A stretch of 6,628 nucleotides of DNA from Planctomycetaceae bacterium (GTDB lineage Bacteria > Planctomycetota > Planctomycetia > Pirellulales > JAEUIK01). Position 1 is the stretch's first letter, and every line of letters starts with the position of its first letter. Of this stretch, positions 5,796-6,628 are shown one piece after another. The position numbers and the translations under genes are program-made. The notes beneath the pieces were generated by a model. That model was not told the origin of the DNA and did no database searches. It worked only from the letters and a program-made list of their open reading frames with translations. Location: assembly GCA_016793185.1 (NCBI GenBank), contig JAEUIK010000433.1, positions 1 to 6,628 of the forward strand. The letters are read 5' to 3'.

Positions 5796-6628
5796 ATGTC
5801 GAGCCCCGATCACACGGCAAGCCGTCCCCAAGAAGGCCAGAGCGGGTACCAGCAAGAGGTCTCGCGCCCGCCAGTCAGCCTGTTGGATCCGCTGACCATC
5901 CGCGGCGTCACGCTGCGAAATCGCATCGTCATGTCCCCCATGTGCCAGTACTCATCGGTCGACGGACTGGCCGACGACTGGCACCTCGTGCACTTGGGAA
6001 GCCGCGCGGTCGGCGGCGCGGGGCTTGTCATGACCGAAGCGGCGGCGATTGCTCCCGAGGGGCGCATCAGTCCCGGCGATCTGGGAATCTGGGGAGACCA
6101 GCACGTCGAGATGCTCGCCCGGATTGCGCGGTTCGTCGCCAGCCAGGGGGCGGTGCCGGCGGTGCAGCTGGCCCACGCAGGGCGGAAGGCAAGTTGCGAC
6201 GCTCCCTGGAATGGAGGCGCTCCGCTCGCCGCCACCGAGGGGGCCTGGCCCGTGGTCGGCCCCAGCCCGATTCCGTTTTCAGACGCGCACCCGGTCCCCC
6301 GGCAGCTCGACGAGTCTGGGATCGGCGCCGTCCTGCAGGGCTTTGTTCGCGCCGCGACACGCGCGCTGGACGCGGGCTTTCAGCTCTTGGAAATCCATGC
6401 CGCGCACGGCTACTTGCTGCATTCGTTTCTCTCGCCGCTGAGCAATCAGCGCACCGACCAGTACGGCGGATCGTTCGCCAACCGCGTGCGCTTGCTGCTG
6501 GAGGTCGCGTCGGCCGTGCGCCGTGTCATGCCCGACCGGCTCCCGCTGTGGGTGCGCATTTCCTGCACGGATTGGGTCGCAGAGGGGTGGGATATCGAGC
6601 AGTCGGTGGAACTGGCCCGGCAACTCAA
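5796..6628 (+). CDS. Old Yellow Enzyme family NADH:flavin oxidoreductase, YqjM-like (3'-truncated by window edge)
   Basis: An FMN-dependent ene-reductase that, by family, uses NAD(P)H to reduce C=C bonds of unsaturated carbonyl or nitro compounds in the cytoplasm. 277 complete codons are visible with no stop, so the gene continues beyond the window; YqjM is about 338 residues, leaving perhaps 85-90 to come. The TIM-barrel start is clear: LLDPLTIRGVTLRNRIVMSPMCQYS, with Cys50 matching the FMN-tuning cysteine of YqjM (class III type). QLAHAGRKA follows, then EIHAAHGYLLHSFLSPLSNQRTDQYGGS with the substrate-binding pair His201/His204 and Tyr206, matching His164/His167/Tyr169 of YqjM. The first ~26 residues are polar, Ser/Gln/Pro-rich and absent from YqjM; they do not look like a signal peptide. 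The preceding 193-bp gap and its own ribosome site suggest a separate transcription unit. The physiological substrate is unknown. Confidence 0.93.
   Translation, partial: MSSPDHTASRPQEGQSGYQQEVSRPPVSLLDPLTIRGVTLRNRIVMSPMCQYSSVDGLADDWHLVHLGSRAVGGAGLVMTEAAAIAPEGRISPGDLGIWGDQHVEMLARIARFVASQGAVPAVQLAHAGRKASCDAPWNGGAPLAATEGAWPVVGPSPIPFSDAHPVPRQLDESGIGAVLQGFVRAATRALDAGFQLLEIHAAHGYLLHSFLSPLSNQRTDQYGGSFANRVRLLLEVASAVRRVMPDRLPLWVRISCTDWVAEGWDIEQSVELARQL

Overview
The window is about two-thirds G+C and carries five genes, all on the + strand and closely packed. The combination of a futalosine-pathway menaquinone gene (mqnC), a NatA-type ATPase followed by an ABC-2 permease fused to a CPBP/CAAX-type membrane protease, and weak or absent Shine-Dalgarno sequences at several starts fits a planctomycete (Pirellulales-like) chromosome. 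That assignment is an inference from gene content; there is no rRNA or other marker here.

Layout: (1) 1-941 is the 3' part of mqnC, a radical SAM enzyme of menaquinone synthesis; its N-terminal end lies outside the window. (2) After a 192-bp gap, 1134-2003 encodes a NatA-like ABC ATPase. (3) It overlaps by 4 bp (ATGA) with 2000-4255, a 751-residue protein joining an ABC-2/NatB-like permease to a CPBP intramembrane protease domain. (4) Thirty bp later, 4286-5602 encodes a metal-dependent amidohydrolase of the deaminase type. (5) After a 193-bp gap containing a perfect 12-bp palindrome, 5796 to the window end is the 5' part of an Old Yellow Enzyme (YqjM-like) flavin oxidoreductase; it runs off the edge.

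The ATPase and permease-protease form one transporter and are translationally coupled. The amidohydrolase probably shares their transcript. Because one known version of 6-aminodeoxyfutalosine deaminase (MqnX) is an amidohydrolase, and mqnC is nearby, this enzyme is a candidate for that menaquinone step, though the sequence alone does not prove it. No tRNA, rRNA, CRISPR array, insertion sequence or prophage feature was seen. The most unusual item is the permease-protease fusion. It is a family-level architecture I believe occurs in planctomycetes, but its function is not established. I found no evidence of a completely new multi-gene system.
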